NCBI GenBank assembly: GCA_903892675.1
Contig: CAITJJ010000317.1
Coordinates: forward strand, 1 to 63,857
Reading direction: 5' to 3'
DNA: 63,857 nt
DNA from: an uncultured Hyphomicrobiales bacterium
GTDB lineage: Bacteria; Pseudomonadota; Alphaproteobacteria; Rhizobiales; Xanthobacteraceae
Shown: positions 18,423 to 26,924 of the stretch, piece after piece
How positions within the stretch are numbered: the stretch's first letter is position 1
Layout: each line of letters begins with the position of its first letter
Translations under genes and position numbers: made by a program
Notes under the pieces: model-generated
Seen by the model: the letters and a program-made list of their open reading frames with translations, nothing else
Told to the model about the DNA's origin: nothing
The model's database searches: none

Positions 18423-19207
18423 GCCGACAGATCGCAGTCGAACAAGATCTCATCGTCGAGCCGAAAGGTCCGCATCGGCGCGCGTAACGCCTGGTCGGCC
18501 CGCTCGACCGGCGGCAGGGCAAAGCTCGGCCGCCCGCTGCCGAGGATAATCGGCGCAACGATGACGTGCAGCCGGTCGAGGCAACCGGCGGCGAGGAAGC
18601 GTGACACCGTTTCGGCTCCGCCCTCGATAAGAATCCGGTGCAATCCCCGTTCGGCTAGCGCTGCAAGGATTGCGGCAGGAGCGATGCGGCCGCCGGGAGC
18701 CGGCATAGTTACGACTTCCACGCCGGCCGACTGCGCCGATGTCGTTTCTTGCGCCGTGATCAGCAGGCGGCGGATGCCATCGTTGCCGAACACCTTGGCG
18801 CTCGCCGGAAGCCGCCCGTTCGGGTCGAGCACGACGCGCGCCGGATGCGGCCCGGCGACCCGCCGTACCGTCAGCAGCGGGTCATCGGCGAGCGCCGTTC
18901 CAACGCCGATGAGGACCGCATCGACCAGCGACCGCAACCTGTGGAGATGAGCCAGACCCGAAGGCCCGTTGATGTATTTCGAGTGTCCGGTTTCGGTCGC
19001 GATACGCCCGTCGAGCGTCTGACCGATCTGCGCGACGACAACCAGACTGTCGACCGTCCCGGTCCGAAGCGGCTCGAACAATTCGGCCCAAAGCGGGGGC
19101 AGAACCTGGTCCGGATCCCGAAAGGACTGCGCGAAGTTGCCCCAGGCATCGCCGCCGCCATCCGGGCTGGCCTCCGCCGTTAGTCTATACGTCGGCTCAA
19201 ATGGCAT
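18383..19207 (-). CDS. RibD C-terminal-type pyrimidine reductase
   Basis: 274 residues with one RibD_C/dihydrofolate-reductase-like domain: AQIGQTLDGRIATETGHSKYI, AVLIGVGTALADDPLLTVR, RVVLDPNGRLP, ILIEGGAETVSRFL. It lacks the zinc deaminase domain of bifunctional RibD. The first 55 residues are an extra region rich in Trp/Gly/Asp that I do not recognise. Family members reduce the ribosyl group of diaminopyrimidinone intermediates to ribityl with NADPH. It is read against its neighbours, converging on the methyltransferase and diverging from the GTP cyclohydrolase across 149 bases, so it likely shares a promoter region with the latter. Confidence 0.88.
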   Translation of the reverse strand: MPFEPTYRLTAEASPDGGGDAWGNFAQSFRDPDQVLPPLWAELFEPLRTGTVDSLVVVAQIGQTLDGRIATETGHSKYINGPSGLAHLHRLRSLVDAVLIGVGTALADDPLLTVRRVAGPHPARVVLDPNGRLPASAKVFGNDGIRRLLITAQETTSAQSAGVEVVTMPAPGGRIAPAAILAALAERGLHRILIEGGAETVSRFLAAGCLDRLHVIVAPIILGSGRPSFALPPVERADQALRAPMRTFRLDDEILFDCDLSAQRLPVGRAKKST

Positions 19208-19356
19208 CGGCGCGCCTTATCATATCATTCGCTTTTCTGGATACGCTGGCACAGAATAATCGAGATTACGACCGGAATGGTCATTGGGGTTGCGGTGTTC
19301 TATCATCAGAGCCTGTGGCAGGCCGCCGTCGGAAATCATGCCGGGAAGTTAATGAA

Positions 19357-20517
19357 ATGAGCGCGACTGGTGGGGACTCGATTTCCGCATTTTTTGGCTT
19401 GAACGGGCAGAACGGCGCTGATCGAGCGGTCGCCGAATTCTTTGCCCGACGGCCGGTGCTGATCGCAGGTGACGGCAAGCGTCTTCTTGCTTTGCCGGTC
19501 GAAGGGCTCGACTCGCAACGGCTGGCCGAATTTGCCGCGCTCAGTGCGCCGATCGCTCCACGCGTGGTCATCACGGCGCGCCGCGCGCAGGCGATCGGAC
19601 TAAGGGCGACGACGCCGGTGGTCTTGAATTCGGGCGCGGACCTCGACGTGGCAATGATTCTCAGGCTTGTGGCCGACGCCGAAACCAATCATCCCGCTGG
19701 CGCAACCGCGGCAGATCCGCTGGCCTCGGCCGCGATCGAGCTTGCGAAATTATCACAAGGTCTGCCCGCCGTGCTGGTCGCTGACATTGCCGCGGGACGA
19801 ACGCTCGATCACCGCATCGTCAGCGTCGACGCGGAGGCGATCGGACGGTTGCTCGACGATATTATCGAGTCGCTTGCCATCGCCAGCAAAGCTTCAGTGC
19901 CGCTTAATTCCGGCGCCCGCGCCGACTTCGTCGTGTTCCGTGATGCCATGGGCGGCAGCCAGGTTGCGATCATTGTCGGAAAGCCTGACTTCTCCGAGCC
20001 TGTCTTGGTGCGCCTGCATTCCGCCTGCCTTACCGGTGACGTCTTCGGTTCAAGGCGTTGCGACTGCGGCGATCAGCTCAATCTCGCGCTGAAGCATCTT
20101 GAGGAAATGGGTGGCGGCGTCGTCCTCTATCTGGCGCAGGAGGGGCGCGGCCTTGGCCTTGCCAACAAGATGCGGACCTATCAGATGCAGGACGACGGGC
20201 TCGACACGGTCGATGCCAACACGACACTTGGCTTTGATGATGACGAGCGGGACTACCGCGTCGCCGCCCGCATGCTACAGATGCTCAATTGCGATCGCGT
20301 GGTTCTGTTGACGAACAATCCGACCAAGCTCGAGGGTCTCGCCAGGTCCGGAATCAATATCACTGGGCGAATGCCGCTTGAAGCGCCCGTTAACGCCGAC
20401 AATCGCCGCTACTTGACGGCGAAGGCCGCTCGCGCCGGACACCGTCTCAACCACCTTGCTAGTTCGCTAATCGAACCGTCCGATACCGAACGTGATGTGA
20501 CGACGCTGGCGCCATGA
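19357..20517 (+). CDS. ribA: GTP cyclohydrolase II with long non-RibB N-terminal domain
   Basis: 386 residues when started at MSATGGDS. The catalytic domain occupies about 190-375: RLHSACLTGDVFGS then RCDCGDQL (zinc Cys224, Cys235, Cys237), AQEGRGLGLANKMRTY, ANTTLGFDDDERDY (Arg298) and LLTNNPTKLEGL. The Tyr whose change to Met makes some homologues stop at the formamide (E. coli Tyr105) is kept as Tyr275, so full conversion of GTP to the diaminopyrimidinone is expected. The N-terminal 185 residues resemble a RibBA layout in size but show no DHBP-synthase motifs. It may be a second, pathway-specific RibA rather than the riboflavin housekeeping copy; the symbol refers to activity. Confidence 0.9.
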   Translation: MSATGGDSISAFFGLNGQNGADRAVAEFFARRPVLIAGDGKRLLALPVEGLDSQRLAEFAALSAPIAPRVVITARRAQAIGLRATTPVVLNSGADLDVAMILRLVADAETNHPAGATAADPLASAAIELAKLSQGLPAVLVADIAAGRTLDHRIVSVDAEAIGRLLDDIIESLAIASKASVPLNSGARADFVVFRDAMGGSQVAIIVGKPDFSEPVLVRLHSACLTGDVFGSRRCDCGDQLNLALKHLEEMGGGVVLYLAQEGRGLGLANKMRTYQMQDDGLDTVDANTTLGFDDDERDYRVAARMLQMLNCDRVVLLTNNPTKLEGLARSGINITGRMPLEAPVNADNRRYLTAKAARAGHRLNHLASSLIEPSDTERDVTTLAP

Positions 20518-20590
20518 TATCGACAGGATCGGTGCATTCGCTGCAGGTGCTACGGATGCGATTCGATGGGGCTAAGGAACGGTAACAATC

Positions 20591-21382
20591 ATGTCAGACG
20601 TCGGTCCGAGTCGATTGATCGGTGAACTGACCTTCCTGGAAATTTCAAAGTTTCTGAGCGAGGGATCGATCCTGTGCATCCCGATCGGATCGATCGAGCA
20701 GCATGGCCCACATCTGCCGCTCAATACTGATGTCGTATTGGCTGAAGCCTTTACGCGCCTTATCGTTTCCCGGTGGGGTCAAGCTTTTGATCTTTGGCAG
20801 CTTCCAACGGTGTCGGTCAGTCTCGCCCGCGAACATGAATGGGCGCCCGGCACGATGTCGTTGTCGATCCAGACCTTGACGGCCCTCATGCGTGACCTTG
20901 CGCGCGAAATCGCCCGCTCGCTGCCGGCGCGCAATCTCATGATCATCAACGGCCATGGCGGTAACAGGGGGATACTGGAGGCACTGGTTCACGATATGCG
21001 TTCCGACTTTGGTTTCAATGCCTGCGTCCTGCATCCCGCCGAATTTGCGCCGATCGACGAACATGCCGCGGTGCCGGAAATTCACGGAGGTAGAAACGAG
21101 ACGTCTATTATGTTGGCGATTGCACCGCATTTGGTTCGACAGGATCGCATTGCCCAGCTGAAAAATCCGCCTGATGGCGAGGCCGTCGCCATGGCGATCC
21201 TGCAGAAGGGGGTGACGTGGCCCTGGACGACCGACGGTCGGCGGCTCGCCGACATCGGCGTCATCGGAGACGCTCAGGCCGCTTCGGCGGCGTTCGGGCA
21301 ACGTATCATCGATCATGTCGTTGAGACCGCCGGCGGGGTTCTCAAACAACTACTGGACAATCAGCGAGTGCCGGGCCACTAG
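20591..21382 (+). CDS. Creatininase-family amidohydrolase (ArfB/MftE-like)
   Basis: 263 residues. Metal ligands sit in GSIEQHGPHLPLNTD (Glu36, His38, Asp47), NGHGGN (about 120-125) and HGGRNETS (Glu170). The NGHGGN form groups it with formamide hydrolases and peptidases such as archaeal ArfB (deformylase acting just after GTP cyclohydrolase) and MftE, rather than true creatininase. In HGGRNETS the usual first Glu of HAGExET is Arg, so metal binding may differ. It starts 73 bases after the GTP cyclohydrolase gene, in the same direction, which fits an amide or formamide hydrolysis on a pyrimidine/pterin intermediate; that link is inference. Confidence 0.85.
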   Translation: MSDVGPSRLIGELTFLEISKFLSEGSILCIPIGSIEQHGPHLPLNTDVVLAEAFTRLIVSRWGQAFDLWQLPTVSVSLAREHEWAPGTMSLSIQTLTALMRDLAREIARSLPARNLMIINGHGGNRGILEALVHDMRSDFGFNACVLHPAEFAPIDEHAAVPEIHGGRNETSIMLAIAPHLVRQDRIAQLKNPPDGEAVAMAILQKGVTWPWTTDGRRLADIGVIGDAQAASAAFGQRIIDHVVETAGGVLKQLLDNQRVPGH

Positions 21383-21446
21383 ATATTCCACAAGCGCGAA
21401 GCGCGGCGGACGCGATGACAACATTCTACCGGGGGGTAGGAAAAAA

Positions 21447-23219
21447 TTGACCGACGGCACGCCGGGACAAGTCACGAGATTTGCCTCTGGCAAACGGTAT
21501 CTGGACGCTTGGTCCGCGACGGGCGCCGATTGGATCGGCCGTTTTGCGCCAGGCGGAGCGATTTCCCGTCGCCATATGGTGGCCCTCTGGATCGTCGCCG
21601 CCGTTCATCTGGCGGCCTTGATCATCATGGCCGATACCGAAGGCGATCTGGTCGCCAAGACGGCATTCCTGCTCGCGTGGATGCTGCTCAACCTGTTTTG
21701 GCTCGCACTGTTGCGGCGTCCGGTCGTGGCGGCGATCATCTCGATCGAACTCGTCATCACGCTTATCTTGCTGTCCCGATTCAAATACGACATGCTCTGG
21801 ATGACCGCCGATTTCGTCGACTTGATGATCATCGACGCGGACACCTCTGATTTTCTGTTGAAAGCAATTCCGTCGCTGAAAGGCTGGATTGCGTTTGGCG
21901 CCGTGGTGACGGTCGCAATGGTGATTGCGGCCTGGAAGCTCGATCCACTTCGCCTGCGCATCCGCAATTGCGTCATCGGCGGTTCGGCGGGCATGAGCGG
22001 ACTCGTTGTCCTGTCGCTGACGTTTCCGACCGGTCTCACCGAGGACTTTAACGGCGAACGATATATTTCAAAAATCGCGCGCACGGGCGTCGAGTCCATG
22101 CACGAACTCATTACGCACGGCTATTTGGAATCGGATGCCGTTGCGACGGAAAGTCTCAAGGCAATGCCATTCGCGGCCTGCAATCCTGCGGCCAAGCTGC
22201 CGCACATTGTTCTGCTGCACGATGAATCGAACTTTGACATCACCGCGGTCCCGGGCGTGAAAGTGCCGCCAGGCTATCATCGTCATTTTCGGTCTCTGGA
22301 TGGCAAAGCGCGCAAGCTTGTTGTGGAAGGTGCCGGTGGCCCAAGCTGGTTTACCGAATACAACGTGCTTACCGGCCTCGCGTCCCGTTCCTATGGTCGC
22401 TTTGCCACTTCGGTGACGCGGATCGCTGCCGGCCGTGTCGGCCGCGGGCTGCCGCTATCATTGAGCCGTTGCGGCTACAAAACCTTCACGCTTTATCCGT
22501 TCTACGGCGCATTTCTTGGCTCGCGAGCCTTCCAGACGACGGCCGGGGTCGAGCGCTATCTGGACATGAACGATCTTGGCACGCGCAATTTTGAGCCGGA
22601 CAGTTTTTATTTCAACCAGGCCGCCGACATCATCGGTCGCGAGCGCTCGAACGGCCCGCTCTTTCTGTACGTTTACACCGTTGCCAATCATTTTCCATGG
22701 GACAAGCGGCTGCGTCCCGAGTTGACCCCGGATTGGCGCGATCTCGGCAATGCGCCGGATCCTGAAGAATATATCCGCCGTCAGGGAATGACGGCGCATG
22801 ACTATAGCGCGTTTCTGAATCGGCTGGCGCGCGAGAATCCGGGCGAGTCATTTCTGATCGTGCGGTACGGCGATCATCTGCCGCACTTTGGGCTGCGCAT
22901 GGTCGATCCGGCCATCAGCGAAACGGAGCTTGCGCGCCGTCTCAACGCGCAGGACCCGCGCTATTTCACGACTTACTATGCGATCGACGCCGTAAATTTC
23001 AAGCCGGTCGATTTGTCCACCGCGCTCGACACGCTTGACGGGCCGTACCTGCCGCTCATCGTCCTGGACGCAGCTGGAGTTCCGCTTGACCAAAGCTTCA
23101 CCGAACAGAAGAAAATACTGAAACGGTGCCACGGCCTGTTCTATCGCTGTGCGGGCGGCGCGGAGGCCCGGCGTTTCAATCGGCTCCTCATCGATGCTGG
23201 CCTGATAAAGGGGCTATAG
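21447..23219 (+). CDS. Membrane sulfatase / LTA-synthase-like phosphoglycerol transferase
   Basis: About 590 residues; I start at TTG, which has GGGGGTAGG just upstream, because an earlier in-frame ATG lies inside the creatininase gene. Four or five N-terminal membrane helices (about 30-190) are followed by a periplasmic alkaline-phosphatase-fold domain: IVLLHDESNFDITA, GAGGPSWFTEYNVLTGL (nucleophile Ser/Thr region) and metal motif VRYGDHLPHFG. This family includes LtaS, EptA-like and OpgB enzymes that transfer phosphoglycerol or phosphoethanolamine to lipids and periplasmic glucans. With an OpgH-like gene in the same region, modification of a glucan or glycolipid is plausible. Confidence 0.82.
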   Translation: MTDGTPGQVTRFASGKRYLDAWSATGADWIGRFAPGGAISRRHMVALWIVAAVHLAALIIMADTEGDLVAKTAFLLAWMLLNLFWLALLRRPVVAAIISIELVITLILLSRFKYDMLWMTADFVDLMIIDADTSDFLLKAIPSLKGWIAFGAVVTVAMVIAAWKLDPLRLRIRNCVIGGSAGMSGLVVLSLTFPTGLTEDFNGERYISKIARTGVESMHELITHGYLESDAVATESLKAMPFAACNPAAKLPHIVLLHDESNFDITAVPGVKVPPGYHRHFRSLDGKARKLVVEGAGGPSWFTEYNVLTGLASRSYGRFATSVTRIAAGRVGRGLPLSLSRCGYKTFTLYPFYGAFLGSRAFQTTAGVERYLDMNDLGTRNFEPDSFYFNQAADIIGRERSNGPLFLYVYTVANHFPWDKRLRPELTPDWRDLGNAPDPEEYIRRQGMTAHDYSAFLNRLARENPGESFLIVRYGDHLPHFGLRMVDPAISETELARRLNAQDPRYFTTYYAIDAVNFKPVDLSTALDTLDGPYLPLIVLDAAGVPLDQSFTEQKKILKRCHGLFYRCAGGAEARRFNRLLIDAGLIKGL

Positions 23220-23246
23220 GCGAGAGAGGGCCGATTGTCGAAGCGG

Positions 23247-23813
23247 TCATCGGCTATTTATCGCTTCAAGAAACAGACGAACCGCGTTTTCAGGCGCACC
23301 AGCATTGTTGATGGTAAGATCCGGCTCGAAATCGGCGAAGATGTCGTTCCGCTTGATGCGAAGCTCAAGCTTTCCGTCGCTGCCGCGAGATCGGCCGGCA
23401 AGCCGCGCGGCCAGGATATCCGGCGGTGCCGTCACCACGACAACAAGAACGTTGGTGAAACGCGCACGAACGTCCACCACGATGGCGCGCGAAATGTTGC
23501 ATACGATTGTGCGGCCGGCGCGACTATCATCCTCGACGCTGCGTTGGATTCCATATTTGAGCCCGTGCGCCTGCCACCAGAAAGAAAAGCTGCCAGCTTT
23601 CACAGCCTGGTCGAAAGCTGCCTCGTCGAGGCTGTCGTGCTCCTCGGCGCTTGACATGGGGCGGGTCACGACGCGCCGCGGAAACACGACCATGGAGTTG
23701 CCATTGCAAGCCGACTTGGTGCCCGCAATTATCGTGTCCTTGCCGGCGCCGCTCGGCCCGACAACGATAACGAGCCGCCCGGGCCCGATCTTTTCCTGAG
23801 TGGGCGCGGTCAT
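23247..23813 (-). CDS. phnN: Ribose 1,5-bisphosphate phosphokinase PhnN
   Basis: 188 residues, P-loop kinase with Walker A VVGPSGAGKDT at about 17-27, similar to guanylate kinases; VVTRPMSSAEEHD corresponds to the nucleoside-monophosphate-binding segment. It converts ribosyl 1,5-bisphosphate from the C-P lyase route to PRPP, returning the ribose phosphate to nucleotide synthesis. Last gene of the leftward phn arm; its ATG overlaps the phnM stop by 4 bases. Confidence 0.92.
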   Translation of the reverse strand: MTAPTQEKIGPGRLVIVVGPSGAGKDTIIAGTKSACNGNSMVVFPRRVVTRPMSSAEEHDSLDEAAFDQAVKAGSFSFWWQAHGLKYGIQRSVEDDSRAGRTIVCNISRAIVVDVRARFTNVLVVVVTAPPDILAARLAGRSRGSDGKLELRIKRNDIFADFEPDLTINNAGAPENAVRLFLEAINSR

Positions 23814-24967
23814 GCGACGCGGCGGCCGCCGCTCCAGACGCTGCGCACTGCGACGCCGTGGTCTGACTGATGCACCTGGATGAAGTCGGCGCGCTTGCCG
23901 GCGACGATTTCGCCGCGATCGGTAAGGCCGACAGCCTCGGCCGGGGTCTTGCTGACGGTGCGCAACGCGGCCGGCAAATCGTATTTATCGGATTCAGCGG
24001 GTAGCCGCAGCGCGGCGATCAACAGGCTGGACGGAACATAATCGGAAGACATCAGATCGAGCAGGCCGGCGCGCGCCAGTTCGGCGGTCGCGACATTGCC
24101 GGAATGCGAGCCGCCACGCACAAGATTCGGCGCGCCCATCATCACCTTGATTCCATTCGCATGAAGCGCGGCGGCGGCGCCGGCAGTGGTCGGAAATTCA
24201 GCAATCGCCACGCGGTCGTTGATCGCCTGTTCGACGTGCTCGGACGTCGTGTCGTCGTGGCTCGCCAGCGGGGTGCCGTACCGGTTAGCGAGTTCGACAA
24301 GGCCCTTGTAGTTGTCGACAGCATATTTCTCCGCGTTCGAAATGCGGCGGGCAAACATTTCATCAAGCTCGAAATCGGTCATCCCACCGCTCTTGCCGCG
24401 ATAATACTCGCGCAATTTCTGGGGATCCTGGAACTGGCGTTGACCTGGGGTATGATCCATCAGCGACACCAGCCGAACATCCGGCCGATTGATAAGCCCG
24501 GCGGTGTCGCCGACGACGTTCGGCATCGGCACTTCACAGCGCAGATGCAGGAAGTGGTCGATGCGCAGCAGGCCAGCGGCGCGGGCGCGGTCTATGGCGC
24601 CAGACAGCATCTCGGCCTGGCCATCGACACCCTCGGCGTTGGCTTCCTCACGCCAAACACGAAGAGAATCGAGTACGGTCGTGATTCCGCTGGTAGCGAT
24701 CTGGGCGTCATAAGAGACAACCGCCGACACGGCGTCCCACTGCACTTTCGGGCGTGGCTGAATGTGGGCTTCGATGTGGTCGGTGTGTAGCTCGACCAGT
24801 CCGGGAAGCAACAGATCGCCGCCGAGGTCCTGGCCGCGTTCGGGCGGGCTGCCTTCGCCAACTTCCACGATATGACCATTGTCGACGACGACATAGCCGC
24901 GCTCGATGACCGCCTCGGCAAGAACGATACGGGCATTCGCAAGGATCATGGTGCCGCTGTCTGACAT
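23810..24967 (-). CDS. phnM: Alpha-D-ribose 1-methylphosphonate 5-triphosphate diphosphatase PhnM
   Basis: 385-residue amidohydrolase-fold enzyme that removes pyrophosphate from the ribosylated phosphonate before C-P cleavage. The orthologue motifs are complete: GLVELHTDHIEAH (metal His), LMDHTPGQRQF, ASHDDTT, AEFPTT, MGAPNLVRGGSHSGN and SSDYVPSSLL. Matches canonical PhnM throughout, unlike the second PhnM-like gene at 31530. It lies six bases after phnL and overlaps phnN. Confidence 0.93.
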   Translation of the reverse strand: MSDSGTMILANARIVLAEAVIERGYVVVDNGHIVEVGEGSPPERGQDLGGDLLLPGLVELHTDHIEAHIQPRPKVQWDAVSAVVSYDAQIATSGITTVLDSLRVWREEANAEGVDGQAEMLSGAIDRARAAGLLRIDHFLHLRCEVPMPNVVGDTAGLINRPDVRLVSLMDHTPGQRQFQDPQKLREYYRGKSGGMTDFELDEMFARRISNAEKYAVDNYKGLVELANRYGTPLASHDDTTSEHVEQAINDRVAIAEFPTTAGAAAALHANGIKVMMGAPNLVRGGSHSGNVATAELARAGLLDLMSSDYVPSSLLIAALRLPAESDKYDLPAALRTVSKTPAEAVGLTDRGEIVAGKRADFIQVHQSDHGVAVRSVWSGGRRVA

Positions 24968-24973
24968 ATTGCT

Positions 24974-25669
24974 TTACGCTGCCGTAGCGAAATAAGTGAC
25001 GTCGACGCCGACATCGGCGATTTCGTCGCGGACGCTTTCATCGTGGACGATAGCGATGATGGCGGCGCTTTGCGCCTTGCGCTCGCGGATGATGTCGACG
25101 ACGACGGCGCGATTATTGGCGTCGAGTGAGGCGGTCGGCTCGTCGAGCAGCAGAATCGGATGCTCAGGCAAGAGGCCACGCGCCAGATTGATGCGCTGCT
25201 GCTCGCCGCCGGAAAAGGTCGCCGGCGGCAGGCTCCAAAGCCGCTCCGGCACATTGAAGCGGCGCAGCATCATCGCGGCGCGTGCGGTCGCGTCCTCGCG
25301 CGGCGTCCCCTTCAGGATCAAGGGTTCGGCGACGATATCGAGCGCCGACACGCGCGGCACCGCGCGCAGGAATTGGGTGACGTAGCCGAGCGCTCGCTGG
25401 CGCAGCGCGAGGATTTCCCGCGGCTCAGCCAGTGCGATATCGACGGGACTGCCGCCCGCCGATACCAGAATATGGCCGCTGTCGCAGCGGTAATTGCCGT
25501 AAATCAGCTTGAGGATCGACGACTTGCCGGCGCCTGACGGGCCTGTGAGCACGACGCACTCGCCGGGCGCGGCGGCGAAGCTGACATTTCGCAGCACCGG
25601 CAGGCGCAGGCCACCCTGCAGGTGCATGGTGAAGGTCTTGGTCACGTCCGATAGCGTGAGTGCGGTCAT
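24974..25669 (-). CDS. phnL: C-P lyase ATPase subunit PhnL
   Basis: About 231 residues of ABC-type ATPase without membrane segments. Walker A LTGPSGAGKSS, signature FSGGEQQRINLARG, Walker B PILLLDEPTASLD. PhnL binds the PhnGHIJ core with PhnK and is needed for its turnover rather than for transport. Two ATG codons lie six bases apart; I choose the second because GAGG then has a spacing of 6-7 bases. Within the phnGHIJ-(acetyltransferase)-KLMN operon. Confidence 0.92.
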   Translation of the reverse strand: MTALTLSDVTKTFTMHLQGGLRLPVLRNVSFAAAPGECVVLTGPSGAGKSSILKLIYGNYRCDSGHILVSAGGSPVDIALAEPREILALRQRALGYVTQFLRAVPRVSALDIVAEPLILKGTPREDATARAAMMLRRFNVPERLWSLPPATFSGGEQQRINLARGLLPEHPILLLDEPTASLDANNRAVVVDIIRERKAQSAAIIAIVHDESVRDEIADVGVDVTYFATAA

Positions 25670-25677
25670 CGTCATCC

Positions 25678-26457
25678 TCACGCCGGCAAGATCGAAGAGA
25701 CGAGCAACTGGGTGTAAGGCTGGTGCGGGTCGTCGAGCACCTGGTCGGTAAGGCCGGCCTCGATCACCTGGCCGTCCTTCATCACCATAATGCGGTTCGA
25801 CAGGAGCCGCGCGACCGCGAGATCGTGCGTGACGATGATGGCGGCGATTCGCATCTCCGCCACGATCCGCCGCAAAAGGTCGAGCAGTCGGGCCTGCACC
25901 GACACGTCGAGGCCGCCGGTCGGCTCGTCCATGAAGATTAGCCGCGGCGCCGTCACGAGGTTGCGCGCAATCTGCAGGCGCTGACGCATACCGCCGGAAT
26001 AGGTGCGCGGCGTATTGTCGATACGGCTCCGCGGAATTTCGACGCGGCTGAGCCAGTCGGCGGCGGTGGCGCGAATGTCGCCGTAATGCCGCTGCCCGAC
26101 AGCCATCAGCCGTTCGCCGACATTGCCGCCGGCCGACACGCCCATGCGCAGGCCGAGTTGCGGGTCCTGATGCACATAGCCCCAGTCGGTACGCAACAGG
26201 AAGCGCCGCGCCGGCTCGCTCATGGTCCAGAGATCCTGCACCGACCCGTCGCGCATCCGGTACAGGAGGACGCGGCCGGCGGATGGCTCGATCTGAGTCG
26301 ACAGCATTTGTAACAGCGTGGTCTTGCCGGAGCCGCTTTCGCCGACCACGGCCATGACTTCGCCTTCGTAGAGTTCGAGCGACGCGTCGCGGCAGCCGAG
26401 CCGGCGGCCATAGTACTTGGTCAGGCCTTCGGCGATGAGCAGTGGTTCGTCGTTCAC
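25678..26457 (-). CDS. phnK: C-P lyase ATPase subunit PhnK
   Basis: 259 residues, ABC-type ATPase that docks on PhnJ in the C-P lyase complex. Walker A VVGESGSGKTT, PhnK-specific WGYVHQDPQLGLRMGVSAG, signature TYSGGMRQRLQIARNL, Walker B RLIFMDEPTGGLD, then VTHDLAVARLL. Its start overlaps the preceding acetyltransferase stop by 4 bases. Confidence 0.93.
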   Translation of the reverse strand: MNDEPLLIAEGLTKYYGRRLGCRDASLELYEGEVMAVVGESGSGKTTLLQMLSTQIEPSAGRVLLYRMRDGSVQDLWTMSEPARRFLLRTDWGYVHQDPQLGLRMGVSAGGNVGERLMAVGQRHYGDIRATAADWLSRVEIPRSRIDNTPRTYSGGMRQRLQIARNLVTAPRLIFMDEPTGGLDVSVQARLLDLLRRIVAEMRIAAIIVTHDLAVARLLSNRIMVMKDGQVIEAGLTDQVLDDPHQPYTQLLVSSILPA

Positions 26458-26924
26458 GCCGGCACCTGTTCGAGCAAAACGCGGAACGAGAAGCCGTGGC
26501 GCTCGAAGCCGAGCGATTCATAAAAGCTGTGCGCGCGCTCGCGCCTGGCGTTCGACGACAGAACGATCTTGTAGCAGTGCTTTTCACTGGCGCGCGCCAT
26601 GGCATAGCGAAGCATGGCGCGGCCGACGCCGCGGCCGTGCAATACCGGTCCGACCGCGACGTCCTCGACAATTGCTGACGGCGCGCCGAGATGGCCGAGA
26701 TTGTCCATGATCAGCAGAGCGAAAGTGCCGACGATGCGGCCGTCCAGTTCGGCGACATAGAGTTTGTAGTCGGGATAGCGGGCAAAGCGCGCGAAAATGC
26801 GTTCGGCGTCGTGTAACGGCAGGATCGCGCCATCGTCCAGATCGGGCTGGGCGTATAGCGCCAGCACACCGGCAAGGTCGTGGCTGTCGGCGTCGCGAAT
26901 AACCAGACCATCGATTTCAGCCAT
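26454..26924 (-). CDS. GNAT acetyltransferase within the phn operon
   Basis: 156 residues with a complete GNAT fold: IRDADSHDLAGVLALY, VEDVAVGPVLHGRGVGRAML (acetyl-CoA pyrophosphate loop) and NARRERAHSFYESLGFERHG. It is inserted between phnJ and phnK and overlaps both by 4 to 8 bases, so it is made with the C-P lyase core. By place it may be a PhnO-like aminoalkylphosphonate N-acetyltransferase, though the sequence alone does not set the substrate. Confidence 0.85.
   Translation of the reverse strand: MAEIDGLVIRDADSHDLAGVLALYAQPDLDDGAILPLHDAERIFARFARYPDYKLYVAELDGRIVGTFALLIMDNLGHLGAPSAIVEDVAVGPVLHGRGVGRAMLRYAMARASEKHCYKIVLSSNARRERAHSFYESLGFERHGFSFRVLLEQVPA

Noticed and set aside
19357-20517. 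Idea that this GTP cyclohydrolase II makes the formamide product that the creatininase then deformylates, as in archaea
   Set aside because: The Tyr equivalent to E. coli Tyr105 is present, and Met at this site is what causes formamide release; so this specific division of labour is not supported, although the creatininase may act elsewhere.
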